A stretch of 7,683 nt of DNA, from contig JAKONM010000283.1 of NCBI GenBank assembly GCA_022701925.1, forward strand, positions 1-7,683. Direction: 5' to 3'. This DNA is from Microbacteriaceae bacterium (GTDB taxonomy: Bacteria; Actinomycetota; Actinomycetes; Actinomycetales; Microbacteriaceae). The position numbers and the translations under genes were made by a program. The notes beneath the pieces are model-generated. The model saw only the letters and a list, made by a program, of their open reading frames with translations. It did not search any database and was not told where the DNA came from. Below are positions 1 through 7,016 of this stretch, piece by piece (the stretch's first letter is position 1; each line of letters begins with the position of its first letter).

Positions 1-333
1 CCGCCCGGCCCGCCAGGCCGCCGCCCCGGTGATCAGCGCCGGCCCGAGCAGGCCGGCCGTGGCCGTCCACCCGCCGTCCGCCCCGAAGCGCACGTCCACG
101 CCGTGGCCGAGCAGCTGCACGACGGCCGCCCCGCGGATCCACGACGTCCAGTCGCCGGGGCCTCCGGCGCCCGCCCAGGCGATCACCGCCAGCAGCGCCA
201 GCACCGCGAACGGCAGGGCGATCCCGAGCAGCCCGTCCAGGAGCCCCAGCACGCCGGCGCCCAGGGCGTGCGCGGGACGGCGGACCGGCGCCTGGCGCGC
301 CTCCGCCTGCTCGGGCTCGGTCGTCGTGGTGAT
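1..333 (-). CDS. DUF6350-type multi-pass membrane protein, 5' part (runs off left edge)
   Basis: The first 111 codons of an open minus-strand frame, cut by the window edge, so the full length is unknown. After a charged, Gln/Pro-rich N-terminus there is a hydrophobic segment at about residues 28-55, then the motif DWTSWIRGAAVVQLLGHGVD (61-80), then a second hydrophobic stretch from about 93. The pattern of a Trp-containing loop followed by LLGHGVD resembles the actinobacterial DUF6350 family, whose biochemical role is not established. The gene follows sucD, a neighbourhood I recall from Microbacteriaceae, often with purN and purH further on. The start is uncertain. An in-frame TAG lies four codons before the ATC at 333-331, and no ATG or TTG lies nearby. 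The first in-frame GTG is at 252-250, which would remove the N-terminal tail and start at the membrane helix. I used the ATC because a -10-like box sits 6 nt upstream and the sequence ITTTTEPEQ looks like a normal N-terminus with Met replaced. Family call fairly firm, start not. Confidence 0.7.
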   Translation of the reverse strand, partial: MTTTTEPEQAEARQAPVRRPAHALGAGVLGLLDGLLGIALPFAVLALLAVIAWAGAGGPGDWTSWIRGAAVVQLLGHGVDVRFGADGGWTATAGLLGPALITGAAAWRAGR

Positions 334-339
334 CGGGCG

Positions 340-345
340 AGCCTA
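340..345 (-). promoter_or_regulatory. Putative -10 box (TAGGCT) for the DUF6350 gene, leaderless spacing
   Basis: TAGGCT on the minus strand fits the actinobacterial TANNNT -10 pattern. It ends 6 nt before the ATC at 333, so transcription would begin at or next to that codon. No convincing -35 box is visible 16-19 bp upstream. A separate promoter is expected here because a strong terminator lies between sucD and this gene. Confidence 0.35.
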
Positions 346-429
346 CGGACGCGGCCGCGGCCGACCGGCAGCCCGAGCGCGTGTCCCCCGACCGCCGACG
401 CGGCGCTCCGGACCGCCCCCGGACGTGCG

Positions 430-460
430 GGAGCCCCGCCGACCCGGTCGGCGGGGCTCC
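430..460 (-). terminator. Hairpin terminator after sucD
   Basis: A perfect inverted repeat: arm 431-443 (GAGCCCCGCCGAC), loop 444-446, arm 447-459. It extends to 14 bp by the pair 430/460. It begins 17 bp beyond the sucD stop codon. No T-tract follows on the minus strand, which fits the U-poor hairpin terminators common in high-GC actinobacteria. No plus-strand gene ends here, so sucCD is the only transcript it can serve. Confidence 0.8.
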
Positions 461-476
461 TCGAGCGCTCGCGGGG

Positions 477-1361
<885 letters not shown>

Positions 1362-1403
1362 GGCGGTTCCTCTTCCTCGATGCGTCGGGTCGGTCGGCGG
1401 GCG

Positions 1404-2567
1404 TCAGCGGTGGGCGAGCTCGGCCGCGCGGTCCGCGGCGGCGTCCATCGTGTCGACGACGGTGACCAGCGGGTGGGCGGCCTCGGCGAGGATCCGCCGG
1501 CCCTCCTCCACGTTGTTGCCGTCCAGACGGACGACCAGGGGCTTGTTCGCCTCGTCGCCCAGCTCCGCGAGCGCGCCGACGATGCCGTTGGCGACCGCGT
1601 CGCACGCGGTGATGCCGCCGAACACGTTCACGAACACGCTCTTCACCTGCGGGTCGCCCAGGATCACGTCGAGGCCCGCCGCCATCACGTCGGCGGAGGC
1701 GCCGCCGCCGATGTCCAGGAAGTTGGCCGGCTTGACGCCGCCGTGCCGCTCGCCCGCGTAGGACACGACGTCGAGGGTCGACATCACGAGGCCGGCGCCG
1801 TTGCCGATCACGCCGACCTCGCCGTCCAGCTTCACGTAGTTGAGGTCGTGCTCCTTGGCCTTCGCCTCCAGCGGGTCCGCCTCGTCCGCGTCGGCGAGCG
1901 CCGCGTGCTCGGGGTGGCGGAAGTCGGCGTTGTCGTCGAAGCTCACCTTGCCGTCGAGCGCGATCACCTCGCCGGTCTCCGTGAGCACCAGCGGGTTCAC
2001 CTCGACCAGCGTGGCGTCCTCGTCGCGGTAGACGGCCCAGAGCGCCTCGAACACCGGCGCGACCTTGTCGACCAGGTCGCCGGAGAACCCGCCGGCGGTC
2101 GCGATCGCCCGGGCCTTCTCGGCGGTTACGCCCTCGATCGGGTCGACCTCGATGCGGGCCAGGGCCTCGGGGCGCTCCACCGCCAGCTCCTCGATCTCCA
2201 TGCCGCCCTCGTACGAGGCCAGGGAGAGGTAGCTGCGGTTCGCGCGGTCCAGCAGCACCGAGAAGTAGAACTCGCGGTCGATGCGCGCACCGGCCGCCAC
2301 CATGACGCGCTTGACGACGTGGCCCTTGATGTCGAGGCCCAGGATCGCGCGGGCGGCCTCCTCGGCCTCGTCCGGCGTCCTGGCGACCTTGACGCCGCCC
2401 GCCTTCCCGCGGCCGCCGACCTTCACCTGCGCCTTGACGACGGTCACCCCGCCCAGGCGCTCCGCCGCGGCGCGCACCTCCTCGGGGGTGTCGGCGACGA
2501 TGCCCGGCAGCACCGGGACGCCGTACCGCTCGAACAGATCACGGGCCTGGTACTCGTAGAGGTCCAT
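1404..2567 (-). CDS. sucC: Succinyl-CoA synthetase (ADP/GDP-forming) subunit beta
   Basis: The beta subunit of succinyl-CoA synthetase, carrying the nucleotide site and forming part of the succinate site. At 387 residues it is almost the same length as E. coli SucC. The N-terminal ATP-grasp domain is clear: it starts MDLYEYQARDLFERYGVPV, then has KAQVKVGGRGKAGGVK (45-60) around the nucleotide-binding lysine, and VEVNPL (188-193) with metal-binding residues. The C-terminal ligase/CoA domain has GNGAGLVMSTLD (255-266), NFLDIGGGA (282-290) and FVNVFGGI (312-319). The ATG start has GGAAG (2574-2578) 6 nt upstream. It is the first gene of the sucCD operon and is divergent from a MarR-type regulator gene, so that regulator could act on it, though nothing proves this. 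It looks full length and undamaged. Specificity for ADP or GDP is not assigned. Confidence 0.98.
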   Translation of the reverse strand: MDLYEYQARDLFERYGVPVLPGIVADTPEEVRAAAERLGGVTVVKAQVKVGGRGKAGGVKVARTPDEAEEAARAILGLDIKGHVVKRVMVAAGARIDREFYFSVLLDRANRSYLSLASYEGGMEIEELAVERPEALARIEVDPIEGVTAEKARAIATAGGFSGDLVDKVAPVFEALWAVYRDEDATLVEVNPLVLTETGEVIALDGKVSFDDNADFRHPEHAALADADEADPLEAKAKEHDLNYVKLDGEVGVIGNGAGLVMSTLDVVSYAGERHGGVKPANFLDIGGGASADVMAAGLDVILGDPQVKSVFVNVFGGITACDAVANGIVGALAELGDEANKPLVVRLDGNNVEEGRRILAEAAHPLVTVVDTMDAAADRAAELAHR

Positions 2568-2607
2568 CGGTCGCTTCCGTCTCCCTCGTCGCGCTGAACG
2601 ATCGAGA

Positions 2608-2613
2608 AGACTA
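2608..2613 (-). promoter_or_regulatory. Possible -10 box (TAGTCT) for sucCD
   Basis: TAGTCT on the minus strand fits TANNNT and would place the transcript start near 2601, giving a 5' leader of about 34 nt that contains the sucC ribosome binding site. The sequence 16-19 bp upstream is G-rich and gives no recognisable -35 box, so the call is weak. Confidence 0.3.
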
Positions 2614-2648
2614 GCGGCCCGGGTTCGGGCACTTCCCCAGGGGCCCTC

Positions 2649-2662
2649 GTTGCCGCGTCAAC
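2649..2662. promoter_or_regulatory. Palindrome GTTG-N6-CAAC, candidate MarR-family operator
   Basis: The 14-bp element GTTGCCGCGTCAAC is symmetric at 12 of 14 positions. It overlaps the likely -35 box of the MarR-type gene starting at 2686. MarR-family proteins bind short palindromes as dimers and several known operators have TTG/CAA half-sites, so autoregulation is a reasonable inference. Sequence alone does not show binding. Confidence 0.4.
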
Positions 2663-2679
2663 CCCGGCGGGGCTACGGT
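2650..2679 (+). promoter_or_regulatory. Leaderless promoter of the MarR-family gene
   Basis: TTGCCG (2650-2655) as -35 and TACGGT (2674-2679) as -10 are separated by 18 bp. The -10 ends 6 nt before the ATG at 2686, so the transcript would start at or beside the start codon. There is no Shine-Dalgarno sequence before that ATG, which agrees with a leaderless mRNA. Confidence 0.6.
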
Positions 2680-2685
2680 TCGGGC

Positions 2686-3177
2686 ATGGACGTCGAGCTG
2701 ACCAACGGCGAGGCCTCCACCTGGCGACTCATCCAGCGGCTCTCCGATCTGGCCACGGGCATCGTGGAGCAGCAGATCCGGTCGGCCGCCGACCTGTCCT
2801 CGGCGGAGTTCGAGGTGCTGCGCTGCCTGGTCGAGGCCGAGGACGGGCGCCTGCGCCAGGCCGAGCTGGCGGGCGTGCTCGGCTGGGACAAGAGCCGCCT
2901 GTCGCACCAGCTGACCCGGATGGCGCACCGCGAGCTGATCGAGCGGCAGAAGTCGGGCCGCATCCACGGCGTCACGATCACGCGCAGCGGGGTGCAGAAG
3001 TTCGAGATGGCCGACGGCGCCCACGTCGCGGCCGTGCGCATCCTGCTGCAGGAGCACCTGTCGACCGCCGAGCGCGAGGCGCTGCAGCGCACCGCCGTGC
3101 TCGAGCAGCCGGCGCCCGCCGCGGAGCCGGAGCGCGCCGCCGCGCGGCCGCTGCGACTGCGGCCCGCCGCGACCTGA
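2686..3177 (+). CDS. MarR-family transcriptional regulator
   Basis: A 163-residue DNA-binding protein of the MarR family. Such proteins are usually dimeric repressors that respond to small molecules, phenolics or oxidants. Residues 10-50 form the helical N-terminal part. The winged helix-turn-helix covers about 56-102, with the recognition helix in GWDKSRLSHQLTRMA (66-80) and a wing around SGRIHGVTITRSG (90-102). The C-terminal tail from about 140 is rich in Pro, Ala and Arg and is probably disordered. The only cysteine is Cys47, so the N-terminal sensing cysteine of OhrR-type regulators is absent. The ATG at 2686 is preferred over an in-frame TTG at 2650, because that TTG lies inside the apparent -35 box. 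The gene is divergent from sucC, so it may regulate itself, sucCD, or distant genes. Its ligand and targets cannot be told from the sequence. Confidence 0.92.
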   Translation: MDVELTNGEASTWRLIQRLSDLATGIVEQQIRSAADLSSAEFEVLRCLVEAEDGRLRQAELAGVLGWDKSRLSHQLTRMAHRELIERQKSGRIHGVTITRSGVQKFEMADGAHVAAVRILLQEHLSTAEREALQRTAVLEQPAPAAEPERAAARPLRLRPAAT

Positions 3178-3195
3178 GCCGCGGACGCGCCGCCG

Positions 3196-3615
3196 TCAGC
3201 CGTCAGCGATGAGGCGCTTGCCGAGGCCGGTCGCACCGTCGGGCTCGTAGCCCAGGCGGTCGTAGAACGCGGCGACCGGCTCGTTGCCCGAGCGCACCTG
3301 CACGTTGACCTTCGGGCAGCCGAGCGCCAGCAGCCGCACCTCGACCTCCGCCATCAGCAGCCGGCCGACACCGGCCCCGCGGCGGTCCTCCGCCACCGCC
3401 ACGTAGTAGACCCAGCCGCGATGGCCGTCGTAGCCCGCCATCGCCGACCCCACGACGGCGCCGTCGTCGTCCGCGACCAGGAACAGCTCGCGCTGCACCT
3501 GCTTCTTGCGGGCGATGTCCCGGTGCGGGTCGTTCCACGGGCGCACCAGGCCCGCGGCGCGCCACAGGTCGACCACGGGCTGCTCGTCCGCGTCGCGGAA
3601 CTCCCGCACCCTCAT
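3196..3615 (-). CDS. ypeA: GNAT family acetyltransferase, YpeA-like
   Basis: A 139-residue GCN5-related N-acetyltransferase predicted to move an acetyl group from acetyl-CoA to an amine; the substrate is unknown. The acetyl-CoA site is visible as RRGAGVG (78-84) at the end of the central strand YVAVAED (71-77). The C-terminal part carries NEPVAAFYDRLGYE (111-124), typical of the fold. The segments LVRPWNDPHRDIARK (23-37), GYDGHRG (61-67), GCPKVNVQV (99-107) and LGKRLI (131-136) closely resemble E. coli YpeA as I recall it, which is why I use the symbol. The ATG is preceded by GGAGGG (3623-3628) with 7-nt spacing. The gene follows pcrA by 25 bp on the same strand and probably ends that operon. 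It converges with the MarR-type gene, leaving only 18 bp between stop codons and no obvious terminator hairpin. Confidence 0.93.
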   Translation of the reverse strand: MRVREFRDADEQPVVDLWRAAGLVRPWNDPHRDIARKKQVQRELFLVADDDGAVVGSAMAGYDGHRGWVYYVAVAEDRRGAGVGRLLMAEVEVRLLALGCPKVNVQVRSGNEPVAAFYDRLGYEPDGATGLGKRLIADG

Positions 3616-3640
3616 CGGCGAACCCTCCCCGCGCGGCGCG

Positions 3641-5953
3641 TCACAGCTTCGTGATCGGCGCGACCTTGATCAGCAGGCGCTTGCGTCCGGCGGTGTCGAA
3701 CTGCACCTCGGCGATGCGCTTCGCCTCCACCCCGGTCACGGCCGAGACCCGGCCCTCGCCGAAGTCGTCGTGCCGCACCCGGTCGCCCACCGCCAGCTGC
3801 AGGTCGCCGTTGTCGCGCACCTTGCCCGTGACGCGGTTCGCGCCCCAGTCCGCCTTCGCCCTCGGCGCGGTCGCCGCAGCGGCGCCGCCCTGCACCCCGC
3901 CGCTCCAGGCCAGGCTGCCGGCCACCCGGCCGCCGCCTCCGCTGCTCATGCCGGGCGACTGCTTCCAGTCGATCAGCCCGGCCGGCACCTCCGCCAGGAA
4001 CCGGCTGGGCGCGCTGACGGAGGTCTCCCCGTAGCTGTTGCGCGTCATGGCCAGCGACAGGAACAGCCGCTCCCGTGCTCGGGTGATGCCCACGTAGAAC
4101 AGGCGCCGCTCCTCCGCCGGGCCGCCCGGCTCGTTGGCGCTCATCCGGTGCGGTAGCAGGTCCTCCTCGATGCCGGTCAGGAACACGGCGCGGAACTCCA
4201 GCCCCTTCGCCGTGTGCAGCGTCATCAGGGACACGGTGCCGCTCGAGTCGTCCAGCTCGTCCGCCGCCGCGACCAGCGCCGTCTCGGTCAGGAAGTCGAT
4301 CAGCAGCCCCTCGGGGTTGTTGCGCTGGAACTCCTTGGTCACCGCCAGCAGCTCCTCGACGTTCTCGAGCCGCGCCTCGTCCTGCGGGTCGCGGCTGGCG
4401 CGCAGCACGTCGATGTACCCGCTCTTCTGCATCAGCAGCTTCAGGACGTCGAACACGGGGATGGGTGCGGCGTCGGGCGCGGGCGGCGCCGTCATCGCGG
4501 TCGCCTCGTCCAGCAGGTCGGAGAGGTCGGTGATCGCCTTGGCGACCTTCGGCCCGAACCCGATCTCCTTCGCGTGGCGCAGCGCGGCCCGGAACGTGAT
4601 GTCGTTGCGCTCGGCGAACGACGCCAGCTGCGTCTCCGTGGCCGGGCCGATGCCGCGCTTCGGCGTGTTCAGGATGCGGCGCACGGCGAGCGCGTCGGCG
4701 GGGTTCGCGACCGCGATCAGGTACGCCATCGCGTCCTTGATCTCGGCGCGCTCGTAGAACTTGGTGCCGCCCAGGATCCGGTACGGCACAGCCGACCGGA
4801 TCAGGATCTCCTCCAGCGCCCGCGTCTGGGCGTTGGTGCGGTAGAAGACGGCGACGTCCCGGTACTCCATGCCGTCGCGGTGCAGCTGCTCGATCTCGTC
4901 GGCGACGAACTGCGCCTCGTCGTGGCCGGAGTAGCCCGTGAAGCCGGTGATCCGCTCCCCCGGCCCGTCGGAGGTGAACAGGTTCTTCGGCTTGCGGTCG
5001 AAGTTGTTCGAGATCACCGCGTTCGCGGCATCGAGGATCGTCTGCGTGGAGCGGTAGTTCTGCTCGAGCAGCACGACCTTCGCCTGCGGGAAGTCCTGCT
5101 CGAACTCGACGATGTTGCGGATGTCCGCGCCCCGGAACGCGTAGATCGACTGGTCCGAGTCGCCGACCACCGTCAGCGACGCCCCGGGCAGGTCGCCGGC
5201 GGGCTTCGTCAGCTCGCGGATCAGGGCGTACTGCGCGTGGTTCGTGTCCTGGTACTCGTCGACGAGCAGGTGCCGGAAGCGGCGCCGGTAGGGCTCGGCC
5301 ACGTGCGGGAAGGCCCGGAACAGGTACACCGTCTGCGCGATCAGGTCGTCGAAGTCGAATGCGTTCGCGGTGCGCAGCACGCGCGTGTACTCGCGGAAGA
5401 TCGTGAGGAACATGGCCTCCTTCGGGTCGGCCAGGTTCACCTCCCGCGAGTACGTCTCGGCGTCGATCAGCTCGTTCTTCAGCTTGGAGATGCGCCCGCC
5501 GGCGCTCGCCACCGAGAAGCCGAGCACGTCGGCCTCGTGCTCCTTGATGATGCGCTTCAGCAGCGCGCGGCTGTCGCCGGAGTCGTAGATCGTGAACCCG
5601 GTGGCGTAGCCGAACACCTCGGCCTCGCGCCGCAGGATGCGCACGCACGCCGAGTGGAACGTGGAGATCCACATGCCCTCGCTGGCGCGGCCGACCAGCT
5701 GGTGCACGCGCTCGCGCATCTCGCCCGCGGCCTTGTTGGTGAAGGTGATCGCCAGGATCTGGCTGGGCCAGGCCTCGCGCGACTCCAGCAGGGACGCGAT
5801 GCGGCGGGTGAGGACGCTGGTCTTGCCCGAGCCCGCCCCGGCCACGATCAGCAGCGCCGGGCCGCGGTGCAGCACGGCCTCGCGCTGCTGCGGGTTGAGC
5901 CCGTCCAGCAGCCGGGAGGAGGCGACCGGGGAGGACAAGACCTGCTGCACCAT
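3641..5953 (-). CDS. pcrA: ATP-dependent DNA helicase PcrA (UvrD/Rep superfamily 1)
   Basis: A 770-residue SF1A 3'-5' DNA helicase for nucleotide excision repair, removal of proteins from DNA and handling of stalled replication or transcription. All helicase motifs are present in order: Walker A AGAGSGKT (38-45), Ia ITFTNKAAGEM (69-79), Ib STFHS (97-101), II VDEYQD (231-236), III VVGDSDQSIYAFRGA (262-276), IV QNYRST (298-303), V TLHTAKGLEF (578-587) and VI RRLFYVGITRAR (616-627). A Gly/Ala-rich linker (about 668-715) leads to a C-terminal Tudor-like segment (about 720-770: GDRVRHDDFGEGRV and AEVQF), the part that contacts RNA polymerase in PcrA/UvrD. The start is ATG at 5953, followed directly by GTG. 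No good Shine-Dalgarno precedes it, and it begins 13 bp after the upstream stop codon, so translation may depend on coupling to that gene. ypeA follows by 25 bp. Confidence 0.97.
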   Translation of the reverse strand: MVQQVLSSPVASSRLLDGLNPQQREAVLHRGPALLIVAGAGSGKTSVLTRRIASLLESREAWPSQILAITFTNKAAGEMRERVHQLVGRASEGMWISTFHSACVRILRREAEVFGYATGFTIYDSGDSRALLKRIIKEHEADVLGFSVASAGGRISKLKNELIDAETYSREVNLADPKEAMFLTIFREYTRVLRTANAFDFDDLIAQTVYLFRAFPHVAEPYRRRFRHLLVDEYQDTNHAQYALIRELTKPAGDLPGASLTVVGDSDQSIYAFRGADIRNIVEFEQDFPQAKVVLLEQNYRSTQTILDAANAVISNNFDRKPKNLFTSDGPGERITGFTGYSGHDEAQFVADEIEQLHRDGMEYRDVAVFYRTNAQTRALEEILIRSAVPYRILGGTKFYERAEIKDAMAYLIAVANPADALAVRRILNTPKRGIGPATETQLASFAERNDITFRAALRHAKEIGFGPKVAKAITDLSDLLDEATAMTAPPAPDAAPIPVFDVLKLLMQKSGYIDVLRASRDPQDEARLENVEELLAVTKEFQRNNPEGLLIDFLTETALVAAADELDDSSGTVSLMTLHTAKGLEFRAVFLTGIEEDLLPHRMSANEPGGPAEERRLFYVGITRARERLFLSLAMTRNSYGETSVSAPSRFLAEVPAGLIDWKQSPGMSSGGGGRVAGSLAWSGGVQGGAAAATAPRAKADWGANRVTGKVRDNGDLQLAVGDRVRHDDFGEGRVSAVTGVEAKRIAEVQFDTAGRKRLLIKVAPITKL

Positions 5954-5966
5954 GATGCGCTCGATG

Positions 5967-6881
5967 TTAGGCGGGGCCCCCGACGGCCGCCGGGCCGCGC
6001 AGCGCGTCGAGCACCAGGTCGGGGTGGTCCGCGAAGACGCCCGTCAGGCCCGTGCCGACCAGGCGGCGCCAGTGCTCGCGGTACCGTCCGAAGGCCCCGA
6101 CCGGCAGTCGGTGCCGGGGCGGCAGGAAGCGGTTCTCCGGGCGCAGCGTCCAGGCCCACACGTCGAGGCCGAGGTCGCGGAACCGGCCCGTCGTGCGGGG
6201 CCGCACCAGCCCCGTGCGCAGGCTGACGCCGGCGAAGCGGCGGAACGCCGCCGGGTCCGCCAGCAGCCGGCCGTCCAGCAGCGGGCGGTGACCGATCAGC
6301 GCCACCATCGGGTGCCGCACGCCCTGCTCCGCCAGCGCGTCCAGCGCGTCGTGCTCGAAGCTCTCCACCGTCACCGCCGGCAGGGCGGGCGCGGCGGCCA
6401 GCTCGCGCCGCAGCGCGACGTCGAGCGGCAGCCCGATGGCGGCCGAGCGCGCGGAGTGCTTCAGCTCGATCACCAGCCGGACGCCCCCGTCCGCCGCGAT
6501 CCCCAGCGCCTCCCCGAGGGTGAGGACGCCCTCCGCGCCGTCGTGGGCGGCGCTGGCCGCCCGCAGGCGCGGCAGCCGCTCTCGGGCGCCGAGGGTGCGG
6601 ACCTCCGCCAGCGTCAGGTCCTCCGCGAACCACCCCCGCATCCGGCGGCCGTCGATGGTGCGGACGCGGCGCCGGGCGGCGAACTCGGGTCGCGCGGCGA
6701 CGTCGGTCGTGCCGCTCAGCTCGGGCTCGTGGCGCACGACGAGCGCGCCGTCCGCGGTGGGCACCACGTCCACCTCGATCGCGTCCGCGCCCTGCTCGAT
6801 CGCCAGCAGCAGGGCGGAGCGCGTGTGCTCGGGCCGGTGGCCGCAGGCGCCGCGGTGCGCGATGACGAGGGGTGGCGACAC
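5967..6881 (-). CDS. Glycerophosphodiester phosphodiesterase (GDPD/GlpQ family)
   Basis: A 304-residue enzyme (GTG start) expected to hydrolyse glycerophosphodiesters from phospholipid turnover to sn-glycerol 3-phosphate and an alcohol. The active site is clear: AHRG with His9-Arg10, RPEHT with Glu18, then IEVDVVPTADGALVVRHEP (35-53) with metal ligands Glu36 and Asp38 and the second catalytic His51. SGTTD (56-60), GWFAEDLTLAEVRTL and VIELKH also fit GlpQ-type members. No signal peptide or membrane helix is visible, so it is probably cytoplasmic. The same frame opens at an ATG at 6971, but the extra 30 residues are not family-like and cover the divergent promoter. The GTG at 6881 lies just before the conserved domain and 7 nt after TACCAT, so I prefer it. 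It is probably the first gene of an operon with pcrA and ypeA. Substrate preference is not known. Confidence 0.9.
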   Translation of the reverse strand: MSPPLVIAHRGACGHRPEHTRSALLLAIEQGADAIEVDVVPTADGALVVRHEPELSGTTDVAARPEFAARRRVRTIDGRRMRGWFAEDLTLAEVRTLGARERLPRLRAASAAHDGAEGVLTLGEALGIAADGGVRLVIELKHSARSAAIGLPLDVALRRELAAAPALPAVTVESFEHDALDALAEQGVRHPMVALIGHRPLLDGRLLADPAAFRRFAGVSLRTGLVRPRTTGRFRDLGLDVWAWTLRPENRFLPPRHRLPVGAFGRYREHWRRLVGTGLTGVFADHPDLVLDALRGPAAVGGPA

Positions 6882-6888
6882 GCGCGTG

Positions 6889-6894
6889 ATGGTA
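6889..6894 (-). promoter_or_regulatory. Putative -10 box (TACCAT) for the GDPD-pcrA-ypeA operon
   Basis: TACCAT on the minus strand fits TANNNT and ends 7 nt before the GTG at 6881. No Shine-Dalgarno sequence precedes that GTG, so a leaderless transcript is likely. No clear -35 box is visible. A second -10-like sequence, TATGGA at 6917-6912, is the alternative and would give a short leader. Confidence 0.4.
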
Positions 6895-6915
6895 CGTGCC
6901 GCGGCGCCCCATCCA

Positions 6916-6964
6916 TAGGAAGCGCATAGCGCGTCTTCGCTGGGCTCGCGGGGTGCGCTTCCTA
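6916..6964. repeat. Perfect 11-bp inverted repeat in the divergent promoter region
   Basis: TAGGAAGCGCA (6916-6926) and TGCGCTTCCTA (6954-6964) are exact reverse complements with a 27-bp spacer. The outer TA of each arm is also the start of a -10-like sequence: TACAAT (6963-6968) on the plus strand and TATGGA (6917-6912) on the minus strand. The same 9 bp thus precede a possible -10 box in both directions. It could be a paired operator or simply mirrored promoter sequence. Confidence 0.6.
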
Positions 6965-6968
6965 CAAT
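6963..6968 (+). promoter_or_regulatory. -10 box (TACAAT) for the BI-1/YccA-family gene
   Basis: TACAAT differs from the TATAAT consensus at one position and stands out in this GC-rich sequence. The transcript would start near 6975, giving a leader of about 42 nt with a ribosome binding site. The -35 region (around 6939-6945) shows only a weak match. Confidence 0.6.
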
Positions 6969-6975
6969 CATCAGT

Positions 6976-6993
6976 CCGGCGCACCGGCGCCGG
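6976..6993 (+). other. Small GC hairpin in the 5' leader of the BI-1/YccA-family gene
   Basis: CCGGCGC (6976-6982) pairs with GCGCCGG (6987-6993) across a 4-nt loop. It lies at the predicted 5' end of the leader and ends 13 nt before the Shine-Dalgarno region, so it would not hide it. It might protect the mRNA end. Short GC hairpins are frequent by chance in such DNA. Confidence 0.35.
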
Positions 6994-7016
6994 CCCTCAC
7001 AGACGGAAAAGGAACC

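Noticed and set aside
2656..2661. TTGACG on the minus strand as the sucC -35 box
   Set aside because: A good hexamer, but no -10-like sequence lies 16-19 bp downstream, and the possible -10 at 2613-2608 is far too distant.
2650..2685. TTG start giving the MarR-type protein 12 more residues
   Set aside because: The TTG is part of the apparent -35 box, and the ATG at 2686 has leaderless spacing from the -10 box.
3193..3206. Tandem 7-bp repeat (CCGTCAG twice) at the end of ypeA
   Set aside because: Two copies only; it covers the ypeA stop region without changing the frame and shows no sign of being a functional repeat.
3612..5672. 686-codon minus-strand frame inside pcrA
   Set aside because: An Arg-rich out-of-frame reading of pcrA; the overlapping frame has every helicase motif.
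5964..5969. TAACAT as an internal -10 box for pcrA
   Set aside because: It is formed by the GDPD stop codon region, lies 10 nt from the ATG, and has no -35 box at suitable distance.
4214..6226. 670-codon plus-strand open frame opposite pcrA and the GDPD gene
   Set aside because: Same shadow pattern: repetitive Arg/Val/Leu/Gly composition, no motif, and it crosses the end of one real gene into another.
5637..6929. 430-codon plus-strand open frame opposite GDPD and the pcrA start
   Set aside because: Antisense to a gene with a complete GDPD active site; low-complexity composition and no recognisable domain.
6882..6971. N-terminal extension of the GDPD gene to the ATG at 6971
   Set aside because: The extra 30 residues do not look like the family, and the extension would cover the divergent promoter region and its inverted repeat.
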